57,148 nt of DNA from Candidatus Sulfuritelmatomonas gaucii (GTDB taxonomy: Bacteria > Acidobacteriota > Terriglobia > Terriglobales > Acidobacteriaceae), in assembly GCA_900290245.1 (NCBI GenBank), contig OKRB01000085.1:148337-205484 (forward strand). The letters run 5' to 3'. Of this stretch, positions 1 through 9,182 are shown in pieces. The position numbers and the translations under genes were made by a program. The notes beneath the pieces are model-generated. The model saw only the letters and a list, made by a program, of their open reading frames with translations. It did no database searches and was not told where the DNA came from. The first letter of the stretch is position 1; each line of letters starts with the position of its first letter.

Positions 1-2
1 CG

Positions 3-323
3 CCAGACAAAACTGCGCCCTACGGCCCTGTTTACAAAATCGGCAAAGACGTAAGCCCGCCGTCTGTCCTTCATTCCACTGAAGCGGAATTCCCCAAATC
101 CGGCAAATCCCTCAAGGTGGGTTTCAGCGCCGTCGTTCTCGTCGGCGTCATCGTCGACTCGCATGGCATGCCGCAGAACGTTCACATCACCCGCTCGTAC
201 AATTCCGATTTCGATGCCCAGGCCATCAAGGCGATCAGGCAATACCGGTTCAAGCCCGCAATGCACGCAGGTCAGCCAGTCGCCGTTGCGATCACCATCG
301 AAGTGAATTTCAAGAAATATTGA
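3..323 (+). CDS. TonB C-terminal domain protein (5' end outside window)
   Basis: The frame is open from the first bases of the window, so only the C-terminal 106 residues are seen. They carry the TonB C-terminal fold pattern: a segment with VGVIVDSHGMPQNVHI, then a helix with DAQAIKAIRQYRFKPA and a final strand with VAITIEVNF. In TonB-family energy transducers this periplasmic domain contacts outer-membrane receptors. Here it could also be a TonB-like domain in a periplasmic protein, because the membrane anchor lies outside the window. A second complete TonB protein is at 30822-31529. The family call is fairly sure; the receptor partner is unknown. Confidence 0.8.
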   Translation, partial: PDKTAPYGPVYKIGKDVSPPSVLHSTEAEFPKSGKSLKVGFSAVVLVGVIVDSHGMPQNVHITRSYNSDFDAQAIKAIRQYRFKPAMHAGQPVAVAITIEVNFKKY

Positions 324-327
324 GCGC

Positions 328-918
328 TCAGGGCTGGGCGGCCGCGATTCGCCGCCCGGTTCGCAGGTCGAGCGCGAACGGCCTCTCCGCGTCGCTCCGC
401 ATCTCCCAGCCCATGCCGCGAAGCACGCCGCCTTCAATCTCCGTAATCGTCACGCCCTCGTCTGAAAGTTTTTCCGATTCCCATGCCTGGCCCTCGCGCC
501 CCCACGCCAGGATGGACCGGTGTCCAGCGAACAACAGCAAACGCTCCTCAATCACTGCGCGCACCCCCAGCACCGGCCGGTACGCAATCATCGTGAATCG
601 CTCCGGCGCAGCCGTGTCGATCACGTACACATATCCGCCTGAAACCGCGCAGATCACATTCGGGTCAGGCGCCGACCAAATCCCGCTGGGTACAGCCGGA
701 TCGCGAAACCCCAGCGCGCAAGTTGCCAGAAATGGCCCCGCGCCCGAAGCACCGGGATGCACCAGCACCTCCAGCGCTCCCCGTTCCACTTCCTCAACCT
801 CGCGCGGATAAACAAAATGACGTTGCGGCAAAATCATCGGCCTCGCCGCAAGCACCTCCGCATTCCAGTTTTGCGGAAAACTCAGGTCGACGATCACCCC
901 GCCCGGCATCACGCTCAC
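328..918 (-). CDS. Hypothetical protein coupled to a phosphatase-like gene
   Basis: A 196-residue protein I do not recognise. It has no signal peptide or membrane segment and is rich in short hydrophobic strands (for example NVICAVSGGYVYVID), which suggests a beta-rich or propeller-like soluble fold; that is inference. The GTG start at 918 overlaps the stop of the upstream phosphatase-like gene (GTGA), so the two are probably translationally coupled and may act together. An ATG lies three codons further in and is an alternative start. Confidence 0.65.
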   Translation of the reverse strand: MSVMPGGVIVDLSFPQNWNAEVLAARPMILPQRHFVYPREVEEVERGALEVLVHPGASGAGPFLATCALGFRDPAVPSGIWSAPDPNVICAVSGGYVYVIDTAAPERFTMIAYRPVLGVRAVIEERLLLFAGHRSILAWGREGQAWESEKLSDEGVTITEIEGGVLRGMGWEMRSDAERPFALDLRTGRRIAAAQP

Positions 919-1445
919 GGTTGCGCCTTGTACTTCAGAATCCAGCGCCTCTGCTCATTGGTATCGGGCACAAGGCACCCTCGCGCCGCCTGGATCGCCG
1001 CCAGCGCAGCTTTTGCCTTCCAGCCCAAGTGGATCAACGTGCACGCCGCGGTCACCGTTGACCTGCCGATGCTTCCCCGGCAATGCACGCCAATTCGGTC
1101 TCCCGAGCGAAGGCGATCCGCCAGGTTCGCCACAAATTCCCTGAAGGTTGCAACATCATCCGGCACGTGGACATCGAGAATCGGGTAGGAGATGTAGTGC
1201 ATTCCCGCCTCCTCGGCCAATTTGCCCTCGTCCTTCAGCCCAAGCCAGAGAGCCTCGGTTGGTTCAAGCATCGAAACCAGCGTCTCCACTCCGCTGTGCT
1301 TGATGATTGCGAGATCGTCCTTCAGTTCCTCGTCGCCGCGCGGACGAATCACGATTGCCAATCCCACCGGCTCGCTTCCTTCAATCCACAGAACGGTGTC
1401 CAAGTGCTCAAACTCCCCCAAAACGACCTGCCCGCTCTTGATCAT
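915..1445 (-). CDS. Protein-tyrosine/dual-specificity phosphatase-like protein
   Basis: 176 residues. Near the C-terminus is the cysteine phosphatase P-loop HCRGSIGRS, matching HC-x5-R-S/T, where the Cys would be the nucleophile and the Arg would bind phosphate. Upstream there is an Asp-containing loop, DVHVPDD, that could hold the general acid. I chose the ATG at 1445; the frame extends to a TTG at 1481 with no better ribosome site. The last codon overlaps the start of the next gene. Substrate unknown: phosphotyrosine protein or a small phosphorylated molecule are both possible. Confidence 0.75.
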   Translation of the reverse strand: MIKSGQVVLGEFEHLDTVLWIEGSEPVGLAIVIRPRGDEELKDDLAIIKHSGVETLVSMLEPTEALWLGLKDEGKLAEEAGMHYISYPILDVHVPDDVATFREFVANLADRLRSGDRIGVHCRGSIGRSTVTAACTLIHLGWKAKAALAAIQAARGCLVPDTNEQRRWILKYKAQP

Positions 1446-1666
1446 AGCCGGTACGCTCGAACAGATTCCGCATCTTCGCAAGCCAGTCAGCCGGGCGCAA
1501 TTGCCACGTCACCTGCCACTCCCGCCAAATCCGCCTGCACCCCCATTCGCCCCGCGCACCAATCCACGCAACAGCCGTTTCGCGGCAAACTCCCGCAAAG
1601 ATGCGAAAATGTCAATAGATACCGGCTCGTGTAACCCATCGGACCGGCGCAAGGGGCCTCACCATC

Positions 1667-2488
1667 ATGCTGCGCGTCTTATCGACTCATCTTTTCCTGT
1701 CCCATCGCCTGCATCCGGGCCTGCTTGAGCTCGTGGCCCGCTCCGGCGCCGATGCGGTCGAAATCTTCGCCGCGCGCCAACACTTCGATTACACCAGCCG
1801 CGAAACCGTCACCGAGCTTGGCGAGTGGTTCCGCTCCAACTCGCTTCAGGCCTTCTCCATGCACGCCCCGCTTTTCCCTGACCGCGAAATGGGTCGCGCT
1901 GGCGCGCCGGGCGTCAACGTCCTGCACCCGGAAAAGTCCCGCCGCATCGACGCCATGGATGAAATCAAGCGCGCTCTTGAGGCCGCCGAGCACATTCCCC
2001 TGCGCAATCTCGTCGTCCACCTCGGCGAACGCGATGATTCCTGGTCGCCGCGCTCTATCGAGTTCGCGCACACGGCGCTCGAGCACCTCGGCGCTTTTGC
2101 GCGCCCGCTCGGCGTGCGCCTGCTCGTCGAAAACCTGCTCAGCGAGGCCACCACTCCCGATCATCTTGCCCTGATTCTCGAGATGGGCCACCTTGACAAT
2201 GTTGGCGTCTGCCTCGACCTTGGCCACGCCAACATCACCGTCGGCACGCTTGCGGCCATCGCATCGCTCCGCAGCCGCATCGCCTCCGTTCACGTTCACG
2301 ACAACCACGGCACCAAGGATGAGCACCTCTGGCCCGGCGACGGAACCATTGACTGGCCGGCGACCGCCGAAGCGCTCAAGGCACTCGCCACCCCGCCCGC
2401 AACCGTCCTCGAAATCAGCCACACGCTCCCGGATCCCGGCGCTGCGTTGCCATCCCTGATTGAGAAATCCTTCGCACTCTTCGAATAA
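1667..2488 (+). CDS. Sugar phosphate isomerase/epimerase family protein (xylose isomerase-like TIM barrel)
   Basis: 273 residues spanning one TIM barrel of the AP endonuclease 2 / xylose-isomerase-like family. Metal-ligand type motifs are visible in order: NLVVHLGER, LLVENLL, GVCLDLGHANI, SVHVHDNHGTKDEHLWPGDGTIDW and TVLEIS. In this family such His, Glu and Asp residues bind divalent metal. The reaction could be sugar isomerisation or, less likely, endonuclease IV-type repair; the sequence does not decide. A purine-rich stretch lies about 10 bases before the ATG. The gene stands alone, convergent with the protease gene that follows. Confidence 0.8.
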   Translation: MLRVLSTHLFLSHRLHPGLLELVARSGADAVEIFAARQHFDYTSRETVTELGEWFRSNSLQAFSMHAPLFPDREMGRAGAPGVNVLHPEKSRRIDAMDEIKRALEAAEHIPLRNLVVHLGERDDSWSPRSIEFAHTALEHLGAFARPLGVRLLVENLLSEATTPDHLALILEMGHLDNVGVCLDLGHANITVGTLAAIASLRSRIASVHVHDNHGTKDEHLWPGDGTIDWPATAEALKALATPPATVLEISHTLPDPGAALPSLIEKSFALFE

Positions 2489-2503
2489 GCGTCTGCACTC
2501 CGT

Positions 2504-4444
2504 TCAGCGCGCGCCAATGCCCCGCCCGATCACCGGCGGCCGCAGCGGAGGCTTGCAGCGCAGGTAAAACAAATCGGACGCGACGCATCCGGTTCGCCGC
2601 GGTGTAACCGGAGCCACCGTTCGGCCTGCGCCCCACTCCTGCGCCAGCAGCGCGCCATCCACTGATCCCAATCCCGTGGCGAGGTTATAGTCGAGGCCGA
2701 TCGCCCGGAATCCCGCAACGCCGGGCACGCTGTTGTTCCCGGATGGCGTCAAGTGAAATGGCTTGCCCGGCGCATTCGCCAGCGAATACAGCTCTGGATT
2801 CGCATTCCCCTGCGCTGCGCCATGCTTCTCGTTCACCAGCGCCATCAGCCCTGCGAAGGCTGGCGCCGACGCCGACGTTCCCGAAGCGATCCAGTACGAT
2901 CCATCCTCAACCATGAAGTAGCCGTCGTGATCGGCCGCCGCCAGCGCCACATCGGGCACGGCCCTCATGCCGTTCGCCTCACTCGCTCCGCTCACCGCCG
3001 CCTGCCACGCCGGCTGTGCGTACACAACGCTCGCTCCCCCTCCTGATGCCCACAGCCCCGTTCCTCCGTTCGATGCGCTCTCGTTCCAGACCTGTTCCGA
3101 AATGTACCTCAGCGCCGAACCGTAACCTACCGTATTCCCTGCTGCCCAATACTGCGCGGCATTCTTGCCTTCGTTAAACTCTGTCCCACCTACGCAAGTG
3201 GAATACGGTGAGCTGCACAATCCATTCACGGCCGTGCCTGCTCCGGTTGTGTCAGTCGGCGCCGCGCACCCTGCCGCGCCTGCATCGCCCGACGCCACAA
3301 AAACACTCATTCCCTCGCTTGCCGCCTGCTCCCACAGGCCGTCGTAGAATGCCAGCTCCGAAGCGCCCATCTCCTGCTCGCAACTGCCATAGCTCACGCT
3401 CACCACCTGCGCCATTGCATGATTCACAATGTACGCAGCCGCCAGGTCCACGCCGTCGGTCGTCGCTGTCGAGCTCGCCACCACCAGTTGCACTGCGGCC
3501 GCGGGCGCAACCGCTCCGCTCCATTCCACATCCAGCGTCGCTTCCTCCTGATCGTCCGCCACCAGCCCAGGATCCGATCCAGCCAGCGTCACCGTCGCGC
3601 TATTCGGCGCAAGGCCCGCGGTCGCGCGAAACTTCGCTACGTCGCTCACGCTGATGTTGCTTCGACCCGCAATTGCAATCGAAACGCCTGCTCCATCTGT
3701 CCCCGATCCGTACAACGGGTTCAAGTCATAAATCGTCGCGAAATCCGCCGGGAACAGATAGTGCGTGCTGCCCGCGGTGTACTCGGGATCCGCATCGAGC
3801 GGCCTGCGAGTCGCAATCTCCGATTGGCGTCGGAAATCGTGCAGCGAAACCACGCCTTCCACCACTGCAGCCAGCGCCGCGGGAATTTGCGGGTCTTCGG
3901 CATTCGCAACATGCTCCCCGCCGTCCACGCGATAGCGGTGCAACTCCGTGTTGAACGCTCTGAAGACCTGGCCTGCTTCTCCCGAGAAGATCACCAGCCT
4001 GCGTCCCGCTGCAATCTCGTCGACATTGAATCCCTGCGCGGTAAGCCATGACGTCACCTGCGCAAGCTGCTCGTCGTCGGCGCCGAAACGCGCGCCAAAC
4101 TCCGACGGCGTCAGCCAATGGCGATAAAGCGGCGAGTTGGGATCCTGCTGCGCGTCAACCACCTCATCGAGCGCTGCCTGCTGCGCAGGCGACGATTGCA
4201 ACAGCAGCAGGAGACGCTCCACGCGCGTTTCGGGATCGATAGCGCCCTGATCGAACGCAGCTCGCGCCAAAGGATGCACATTGCCGGTGAGCGTGACGGT
4301 CGGCTCGCCGGCTCCTGTCGCCGGCTGCGCAGCGCCAGTGTCTCGTCCACCCGCACCAGCCGGCGGCACGCGCCCATTTGCGCCGCAGCCTGCGAGGGCG
4401 AGCGCGACGGCGAAAAATGAGGAGGCTCTCAGATTCTGAGACAT
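2504..4444 (-). CDS. Sedolisin-type serine protease (S53, pro-kumamolisin) lipoprotein
   Basis: 646 residues. The N-terminus has a signal peptide ending in LAGC, a lipobox with Cys20, so an exported lipoprotein is likely. Residues about 50-200 form the pro-kumamolisin activation domain (for example LYRHWLTPSEFGARFG). The catalytic domain follows: the Glu/Asp pair in EEATLDVEW and the Ser in SGTSASAPAFAG fit the S53 Ser-Glu-Asp triad, and SYGSCEQEM lies in the region of the oxyanion Asp. Sedolisins work at acid pH, which would suit a soil acidobacterium. Probable role: digestion of external protein after self-activation. It is transcribed alone; a repeat-bearing spacer lies upstream. Confidence 0.9.
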   Translation of the reverse strand: MSQNLRASSFFAVALALAGCGANGRVPPAGAGGRDTGAAQPATGAGEPTVTLTGNVHPLARAAFDQGAIDPETRVERLLLLLQSSPAQQAALDEVVDAQQDPNSPLYRHWLTPSEFGARFGADDEQLAQVTSWLTAQGFNVDEIAAGRRLVIFSGEAGQVFRAFNTELHRYRVDGGEHVANAEDPQIPAALAAVVEGVVSLHDFRRQSEIATRRPLDADPEYTAGSTHYLFPADFATIYDLNPLYGSGTDGAGVSIAIAGRSNISVSDVAKFRATAGLAPNSATVTLAGSDPGLVADDQEEATLDVEWSGAVAPAAAVQLVVASSTATTDGVDLAAAYIVNHAMAQVVSVSYGSCEQEMGASELAFYDGLWEQAASEGMSVFVASGDAGAAGCAAPTDTTGAGTAVNGLCSSPYSTCVGGTEFNEGKNAAQYWAAGNTVGYGSALRYISEQVWNESASNGGTGLWASGGGASVVYAQPAWQAAVSGASEANGMRAVPDVALAAADHDGYFMVEDGSYWIASGTSASAPAFAGLMALVNEKHGAAQGNANPELYSLANAPGKPFHLTPSGNNSVPGVAGFRAIGLDYNLATGLGSVDGALLAQEWGAGRTVAPVTPRRTGCVASDLFYLRCKPPLRPPVIGRGIGAR

Positions 4445-4889
4445 TCCGGTCCTTCAGAGGAACAAAAGCCGCAGCGCGTCTGGTTTGGCGCGGTCGCGGT
4501 CTTTGCCTTCTCTCAGATATCGGCGCGGAATCCGCGCGTCTGAGCGAGAAAAGCCGAAATGTGAGTGGGTTCAGCTTACGAATGTACTTAGAAAGCTAAG
4601 AACAGGGAACAGGGGAGCGAGCGAACAAGGGACCTGGAACTGGATGCATCAATGGCTTTGTAACAAGGGCACTGCTTCAGTCGGGCCGAAGAGCGACCAC
4701 AATACACGGGACTTTACGGATTACTCAAGGAATAATGTCCTGCCGGTCATCCTGAGCGAAGTCCCGCTTTAGCGGGGCGGAGTCAAAGGATCTGCGGTTG
4801 CCTTTTCTCCGCCAACGGAAAATAGCCGCCGGCTTCTTGCTTGCAGGTTTCGGTCGCAAATGCAGGAATTGGCCTATCATGGTTGCGTC
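4445..4889. other. Intergenic region with two dispersed hairpin repeats
   Basis: 445 bases between divergent genes. It holds a degenerate GGGCACTGCTTCAGTCGGGCC hairpin-like element near 4668-4690 (related to family C, see 33138) and a family A element at 4746-4800. A purine-rich GGGAACAGGGGAGCGAG-like stretch at about 4600-4640 resembles low-complexity stretches after other genes in the window. No convincing gene is seen. Confidence 0.5.
4746..4800 (+). repeat. Family A dispersed repeat, copy 1
   Basis: Starts GTCATCCTGAGCGAAG and ends AAGGATCTGCGGTTG. Between them is a hairpin CCCGC-TTTA-GCGGG. Other copies are at 25308, 28827 and 33093; the flanks are constant and the inner hairpin differs. 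Confidence 0.85.
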
Positions 4890-5705
4890 ATGAAACGCCC
4901 ACTATTGCGCCATGTTTTGTTGATTGCCTTGCCGGGGCTGTTTGTCCTTCCAACCCTGGCCAAGGATAAGGCTAAGGACACGCCACTCCTGACGATTGAT
5001 TGGCCCGAGAGCGGCACGCCGGCGCTGCGATTTACGTTCAGCAAGTTCAAGTCTCTTCCGGGCATGGGTCCGCTTCACGGATACGTCATGGATGTAACAG
5101 CTCAGAACCTATCCTCAAAACGGATCGCCAACGCACAATTTCACGTCTACCTCTTCAACAAGGACAAGACGCGCGTGGGCGAAGACGGGATTGAAGTGAG
5201 CAACGTCGGCCCGGGTGAATCCGTCAAATTCGAAACCACCGTCGCGGCTTCGGACACTCCTGTCTCGGCTTCGCTTGAACCAATAACACAGTCGGCAAAG
5301 GTCGTCACTCTGACCGTCAACTCGACGCCTCAGGGCGCACTGCTCAAAGTCGACGGGGCGGAAGTCGGCGAAACTCCCCGGATGATCACCGTGGGGCCCG
5401 GGCACCACATCCTTACTTTTTCCAAAGAGGGATTCACAGACGGTAGATTTCCCCTCGAGATCGGGCCAAACGACGTCTCAGGTGGAACGGTGAGCTTTGA
5501 GCTTGGCAACGCTGCTTTCGACTCGGTTGAGCTGCGCGATGGCGGTGTACTCAACGGCGATCTGGTCTCGATCTCCGGCATGGACTTGGAGGTTCGCGTC
5601 GGTGGAACCATCCAGCACATCGACCGGAACAAGGTGAAACGCATTGTACTTACCCAGCGCGAAGCACCCACGCCAGAACTGCCCACTGCGGCGCCGAATC
5701 CGTAG
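4890..5705 (+). CDS. Exported PEGA-domain protein
   Basis: 271 residues with a signal peptide (KRPLLRHVLLIALPGLFVLP, cleavage near LAKD). The middle, about residues 55-140, resembles a beta-sandwich of the FxLYD/DUF type. Residues about 145-185 form a PEGA domain (VNSTPQGALLKVDG, then GPGHHILTFSKEGF), a surface or cell-wall associated fold. I chose ATG 4890 because translation there begins exactly at the signal peptide; an upstream in-frame start at 4860 would add ten residues before it. Role unknown, probably periplasmic or envelope-bound. No operon partners. Confidence 0.75.
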   Translation: MKRPLLRHVLLIALPGLFVLPTLAKDKAKDTPLLTIDWPESGTPALRFTFSKFKSLPGMGPLHGYVMDVTAQNLSSKRIANAQFHVYLFNKDKTRVGEDGIEVSNVGPGESVKFETTVAASDTPVSASLEPITQSAKVVTLTVNSTPQGALLKVDGAEVGETPRMITVGPGHHILTFSKEGFTDGRFPLEIGPNDVSGGTVSFELGNAAFDSVELRDGGVLNGDLVSISGMDLEVRVGGTIQHIDRNKVKRIVLTQREAPTPELPTAAPNP

Positions 5706-5764
5706 GTGGCGAGGAAGAAACAAGATGAATTTGGCGGGCCTTTTTGCTCCCTTGGTCCCTGTCT

Positions 5765-6838
5765 TTAACAGATTCTTGGCAACTGCTCGCCAATCATCGT
5801 AGGAATCACGCGGTTCGCGCCCATCGCAGTGCGCGAAACCAACATGCGCCTATGCTGTGCAGTGACGTGGCCAATGCGCGCCGCTTCGCATCCCAGCGGA
5901 TGTGCTCGCAACACCTGCAGCACGCGATCCGCAGCCTCCGGCGCCACAAAGAATACCGCCTTGCCCTCGTTCGCCACATACACCGGATCAAGTCCCAGCA
6001 GGTCGCAAGCCGATTGCACTTCTGCCCGCACCGGCAGGCTCGTTTCGTCGATCACCATGCCCACATCTGACGCCTGCGCAATCTCGTTCAGCGTGGAAGC
6101 CAGCCCGCCGCGCGTCGGATCGCGCATCGCATGAACGGCTTCACCCGCCGCGTCCAGCACCTCGGCGATCATTCCATTCAGCGCGGCACAGTCGCTCCGG
6201 ATCGGGCTCTCGAACTCGAGGCCCTCTCTCACGCTCATGATCGCCATGCCGTGGTCGCCCATCGTCCCCGACACGATCACTGCATCGCCGGGCCGCGCTC
6301 GATGCGGGCCCACCTGGATTCCCGCGCGCAGAAAACCCACGCCCGCCGTGTTTACGTAGCAGCCGTCGCCGTGCCCGCGTTCCACCACCTTAGTGTCGCC
6401 GGTAACAATCTTCACGCCCGCTGTTGCCGCGGCTTTCGCCATCGCACTCACAATCGCTGCCAATTGGTTCAGCGGAAATCCTTCTTCCAGGATGAAGCTC
6501 GCGCTCAAAAACTTCGGCTCCGCGCCCGACACCGCCAGATCGTTCACCGTCCCATTCACCGCCAGTTCGCCAATCGATCCGCCTGGAAAGAACAACGGCT
6601 GCACCACAAACGAATCGGTGCTCAACGCCATCCGTGCGCCTGCCGCTTCCAGCACAGCCGCGTCCCCCAAGTTTTCAAGTTCAGGATTGCGAAACGCCGG
6701 CAGAAACAAATGTTCAACCAGCTCGTTGCCCAGCTTGCCTCCGCCGCCGTGGCCCATCACGATGGTGGGATAATCGGCCAACGGCAGCGGGCAGCTCCAG
6801 TTCGAAAAATCGATCGATGTTCTCGACGAGTCCGCCAA
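5765..6838 (-). CDS. hypE: Hydrogenase maturation protein HypE
   Basis: 357 residues, PurM/AIR-synthase fold. The N-terminus has the glycine-rich GHGGGGKLG and the protein ends in PRIC, the conserved C-terminal Cys. In the Hyp pathway HypF carbamoylates this Cys, and HypE then uses ATP to dehydrate it to thiocyanate, giving the cyanide ligand of the NiFe site. The TTG start at 6838 is supported by GGAAAGG at the right distance upstream and by an in-frame stop just before. It is the last gene of hypC-hypD-hypE on this strand. No hypF, hypA or hypB lies in the window. Confidence 0.96.
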   Translation of the reverse strand: MADSSRTSIDFSNWSCPLPLADYPTIVMGHGGGGKLGNELVEHLFLPAFRNPELENLGDAAVLEAAGARMALSTDSFVVQPLFFPGGSIGELAVNGTVNDLAVSGAEPKFLSASFILEEGFPLNQLAAIVSAMAKAAATAGVKIVTGDTKVVERGHGDGCYVNTAGVGFLRAGIQVGPHRARPGDAVIVSGTMGDHGMAIMSVREGLEFESPIRSDCAALNGMIAEVLDAAGEAVHAMRDPTRGGLASTLNEIAQASDVGMVIDETSLPVRAEVQSACDLLGLDPVYVANEGKAVFFVAPEAADRVLQVLRAHPLGCEAARIGHVTAQHRRMLVSRTAMGANRVIPTMIGEQLPRIC

Positions 6839-6877
6839 TGATCGAACCTTTCCGGATCAAGAGTCGATAGCTAATGG

Positions 6878-7999
6878 CTAAGCGCTAGAAGCTGTCTTCA
6901 ACTCTTCCGCCGACAAAAACCGCCCATAGTTGAAATACGCCGCGCAGGCGCCTTCGCTTGAAACCATCGTTGCGCCCAGCGGATGCCGCGGCGTGCATTC
7001 TTTTCCGAACGCCGGGCACTCCGCCGGCTTGATCGCTCCGCGCAGCACTTCGCCCGAGTGGCAGAGCGCCGACTCCTCCGTATGAATGCCCGTGATGTGG
7101 AAGCGCTCCTCGGCGTCAAACTCGCGATAATCCTCGTTCAGCCGCCAGCCGCTCTTCGGAATCACGCCGATCCCGCGCCACGCGCGATCCGTTACCTCAA
7201 ACACCTCGCCCAGCAGCTTCTGCGCCGCGCGATTGCCTTCGAACGTCACCACGCGGCTATACGCGTTCTCCACCTCGTGCCGTCCGGCCTCAAGCTGAAT
7301 CACGGCCCGCCGGATGCCGTCCAGCAGATCGAGCGGCTCAAACCCCGTCACCACGATCGGCACGCGAAACTTCTCGGCCAGCGGCGGATATTCCCAAAAC
7401 CCCATCACGCTGCATACATGCCCCGCTGCCAGGAATCCGTTGATCTGGTGGCCTGGCGCGCTCAGGATCGCTTCAATTGCCGGCGGCACCAGCACGTGCG
7501 ACACCAGCAGCGAAAAATTCTTCAGCCCCCGCCGCTTGGCCACGTGCACGCTCATCGCATTCGCGGGCGCCGTCGTCTCAAAGCCCACGCCGAAGAACAC
7601 CACCTGCTTGTCGGGATTCTTGACCGCCAGCTCGACCGCATCCAGCGGCGAATACATCACGCGCACATCGCCGCCGCGCCCCTTCACCTGGAACAGATCC
7701 CCCTCCGTTCCGGGAACACGCAGCATATCGCCGAACGAGCAGAAGATCACGCCCGGCTGGCCGGCAATCGCCAGCGCTTTATCGATCAGCTCCAGCGGCG
7801 TCACGCACACCGGGCATCCCGGCCCGTGGATCATCTCGATCCCCGGCGGCAGCATCTGGTCGATCCCGTTCTTGATGATGGAGTGCGTCTGCCCGCCGCA
7901 GACCTCCATGATCTTCCACGGCCGCGTCGTCACCTGGTGGATCTCGCGCGCCATCCGCTGCGCGATCTCCCCATTCCGAAACTCAGTCAGGTACTTCAC
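6878..7999 (-). CDS. hypD: Hydrogenase maturation protein HypD
   Basis: 373 residues, the usual family length. Motifs in order: [32 protein letters not shown], and a C-terminal cysteine-rich part ([29 protein letters not shown]) that holds the [4Fe-4S] cluster ligands. HypD with HypC forms the scaffold on which Fe(CN)2CO is built. The frame stays open far upstream into hypC, but homology begins at the GTG at 7999, which has GGAGG ten bases before it. The spacer to hypC carries a family B repeat (8028-8070); a CTAG-containing spacer separates it from hypE. Confidence 0.96.
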   Translation of the reverse strand: MKYLTEFRNGEIAQRMAREIHQVTTRPWKIMEVCGGQTHSIIKNGIDQMLPPGIEMIHGPGCPVCVTPLELIDKALAIAGQPGVIFCSFGDMLRVPGTEGDLFQVKGRGGDVRVMYSPLDAVELAVKNPDKQVVFFGVGFETTAPANAMSVHVAKRRGLKNFSLLVSHVLVPPAIEAILSAPGHQINGFLAAGHVCSVMGFWEYPPLAEKFRVPIVVTGFEPLDLLDGIRRAVIQLEAGRHEVENAYSRVVTFEGNRAAQKLLGEVFEVTDRAWRGIGVIPKSGWRLNEDYREFDAEERFHITGIHTEESALCHSGEVLRGAIKPAECPAFGKECTPRHPLGATMVSSEGACAAYFNYGRFLSAEELKTASSA

Positions 8000-8027
8000 C
8001 GCCTGCGCGACCTCCGCCACCCTCAGG

Positions 8028-8070
8028 GTGCCCCACCCTCGCCGCGTTTTTGTTTTTCGGCTAGGGTGGG
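8028..8070 (+). repeat. Family B hairpin repeat, copy 1 (between hypC and hypD)
   Basis: Outer stem CCCCACCCT with AGGGTGGG, inner stem GCCG with CGGC, U-rich loop. Other copies: 18346-18392, 31701-31790 and, inverted, 47295-47349. The inner stem bases change in pairs between copies. Confidence 0.85.
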
Positions 8071-8114
8071 AAACCACAAAACTCAACTTGCCGACTTGCT
8101 GACTCGCTGGCTTG

Positions 8115-8435
8115 CTAACGCTCCGTCCCGCAACTTCCATCCGGACAATTCGATTGCGGCTTCTTCGCCGCCCTTTCAAACGCTTCTTCCCCCTCGGCCA
8201 GCTCTTCGTCCAGCACGCCCAGCGCACGGAAATCGGCAAGCGTTTGCTCTGCCGTCGCCTCATCGATCTTCGAAAGGGCAAACCCCACGTGAACGATGGT
8301 GTAGTCGCCCACGCCCACCTCCGGCACATAGTCGAGGCAAACGTTCTTCACCACACCGCCAAAGTTCACCCGTCCGATTCGGATCAGGCCGTCGGTGGTA
8401 ATCTCTTCCACTTTTCCAGGTATCGCAAGGCACAT
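8115..8435 (-). CDS. hypC: Hydrogenase assembly chaperone HypC/HypF-C-type
   Basis: 106 residues starting MCLAIPGKV, the HypC signature; Cys2 binds the iron complex with HypD and later the hydrogenase large subunit precursor. The core continues with [15 protein letters not shown] and [16 protein letters not shown]. The C-terminus is longer than a minimal HypC and carries CPDGSC, a possible metal site. The ATG at 8435 has AGAAGG five bases upstream; the open frame extends 12 codons further but would bury the essential N-terminal Cys. First gene of the hyp set. Confidence 0.95.
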   Translation of the reverse strand: MCLAIPGKVEEITTDGLIRIGRVNFGGVVKNVCLDYVPEVGVGDYTIVHVGFALSKIDEATAEQTLADFRALGVLDEELAEGEEAFERAAKKPQSNCPDGSCGTER

Positions 8436-8511
8436 AGCAACCTTCTTATACCTCTCACATGCACTGGTCAAATGTGATGTGGATCACTCTCTGAGATATC
8501 CGGCCAGAGGC

Positions 8512-9144
8512 TTACGATCGCTTCGACATGCCCTTCAGGATCAGCCCTAAATCACCGCGTTTGAACCATATAAGCCCAATGGCCACAGCAATCAAGACAA
8601 GCAGTCCGGAATGGTCGCGGTCGAAGACCCAATCCGTCACAACCCAGAATCTGGCGCCAAAAAGCCAGTTCCCGATAATCATCAGGCCGAAAATCCCGAA
8701 CACAATCACGAAGGCAGTGACCCAGAGCTTCAGTCGATCGCGCGGAGGGCGGACTTGACTGGTGTTCCACGCCGGAAGAAAGCCATGAAGTCCACCTACG
8801 GAGGCTTCAGGGATTCTTACAAGTACAGAAAGGTAGTTGTCTCCCTCGCTCAGCTTTACCACCGCCTCATTCCAGGCCTCCGTAGCAACTTGATCCTGGG
8901 AGTGATCGCGCAACGTGATTGCGCGAACGAGGCCGCCGATTTTCTGCTCATATTCGTTCTGGTCGTAATCTCGGTCAAACTCTGCGCTGACCTGCGCCAT
9001 GTCGGGCAACGTCCAGTCTGTCTCGGAGAAATAGAGGATCTTCCGTTCTGTCTCTGACAGCGAAATACCCTCCCGGGCGGCCTCGTCCGCGATTCGACCA
9101 GCCAGATAATCCTTCGCTTGCTTGACGGTCCTGAACTGATTCAC
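8512..9144 (-). CDS. Hypothetical protein with C-terminal membrane segments
   Basis: 210 residues, unrecognised. The first 125 residues are soluble and acidic (SLSETERKILYFSETDWTLP), and two hydrophobic segments follow near the C-terminus (WVTAFVIVFGIFGLMIIGNW and GLLVLIAVAIGLIWF). I placed the start at the GTG at 9144, where protein-like composition begins; the frame stays open upstream but there it runs into the end of the neighbouring gene. It follows the 9183-9893 gene by 38 bases and is probably co-transcribed. Function unknown. Confidence 0.6.
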   Translation of the reverse strand: MNQFRTVKQAKDYLAGRIADEAAREGISLSETERKILYFSETDWTLPDMAQVSAEFDRDYDQNEYEQKIGGLVRAITLRDHSQDQVATEAWNEAVVKLSEGDNYLSVLVRIPEASVGGLHGFLPAWNTSQVRPPRDRLKLWVTAFVIVFGIFGLMIIGNWLFGARFWVVTDWVFDRDHSGLLVLIAVAIGLIWFKRGDLGLILKGMSKRS

Positions 9145-9182
9145 GCTTCGAACCCCGACGCAGTCTCCCTCGCTCCCTGTCT

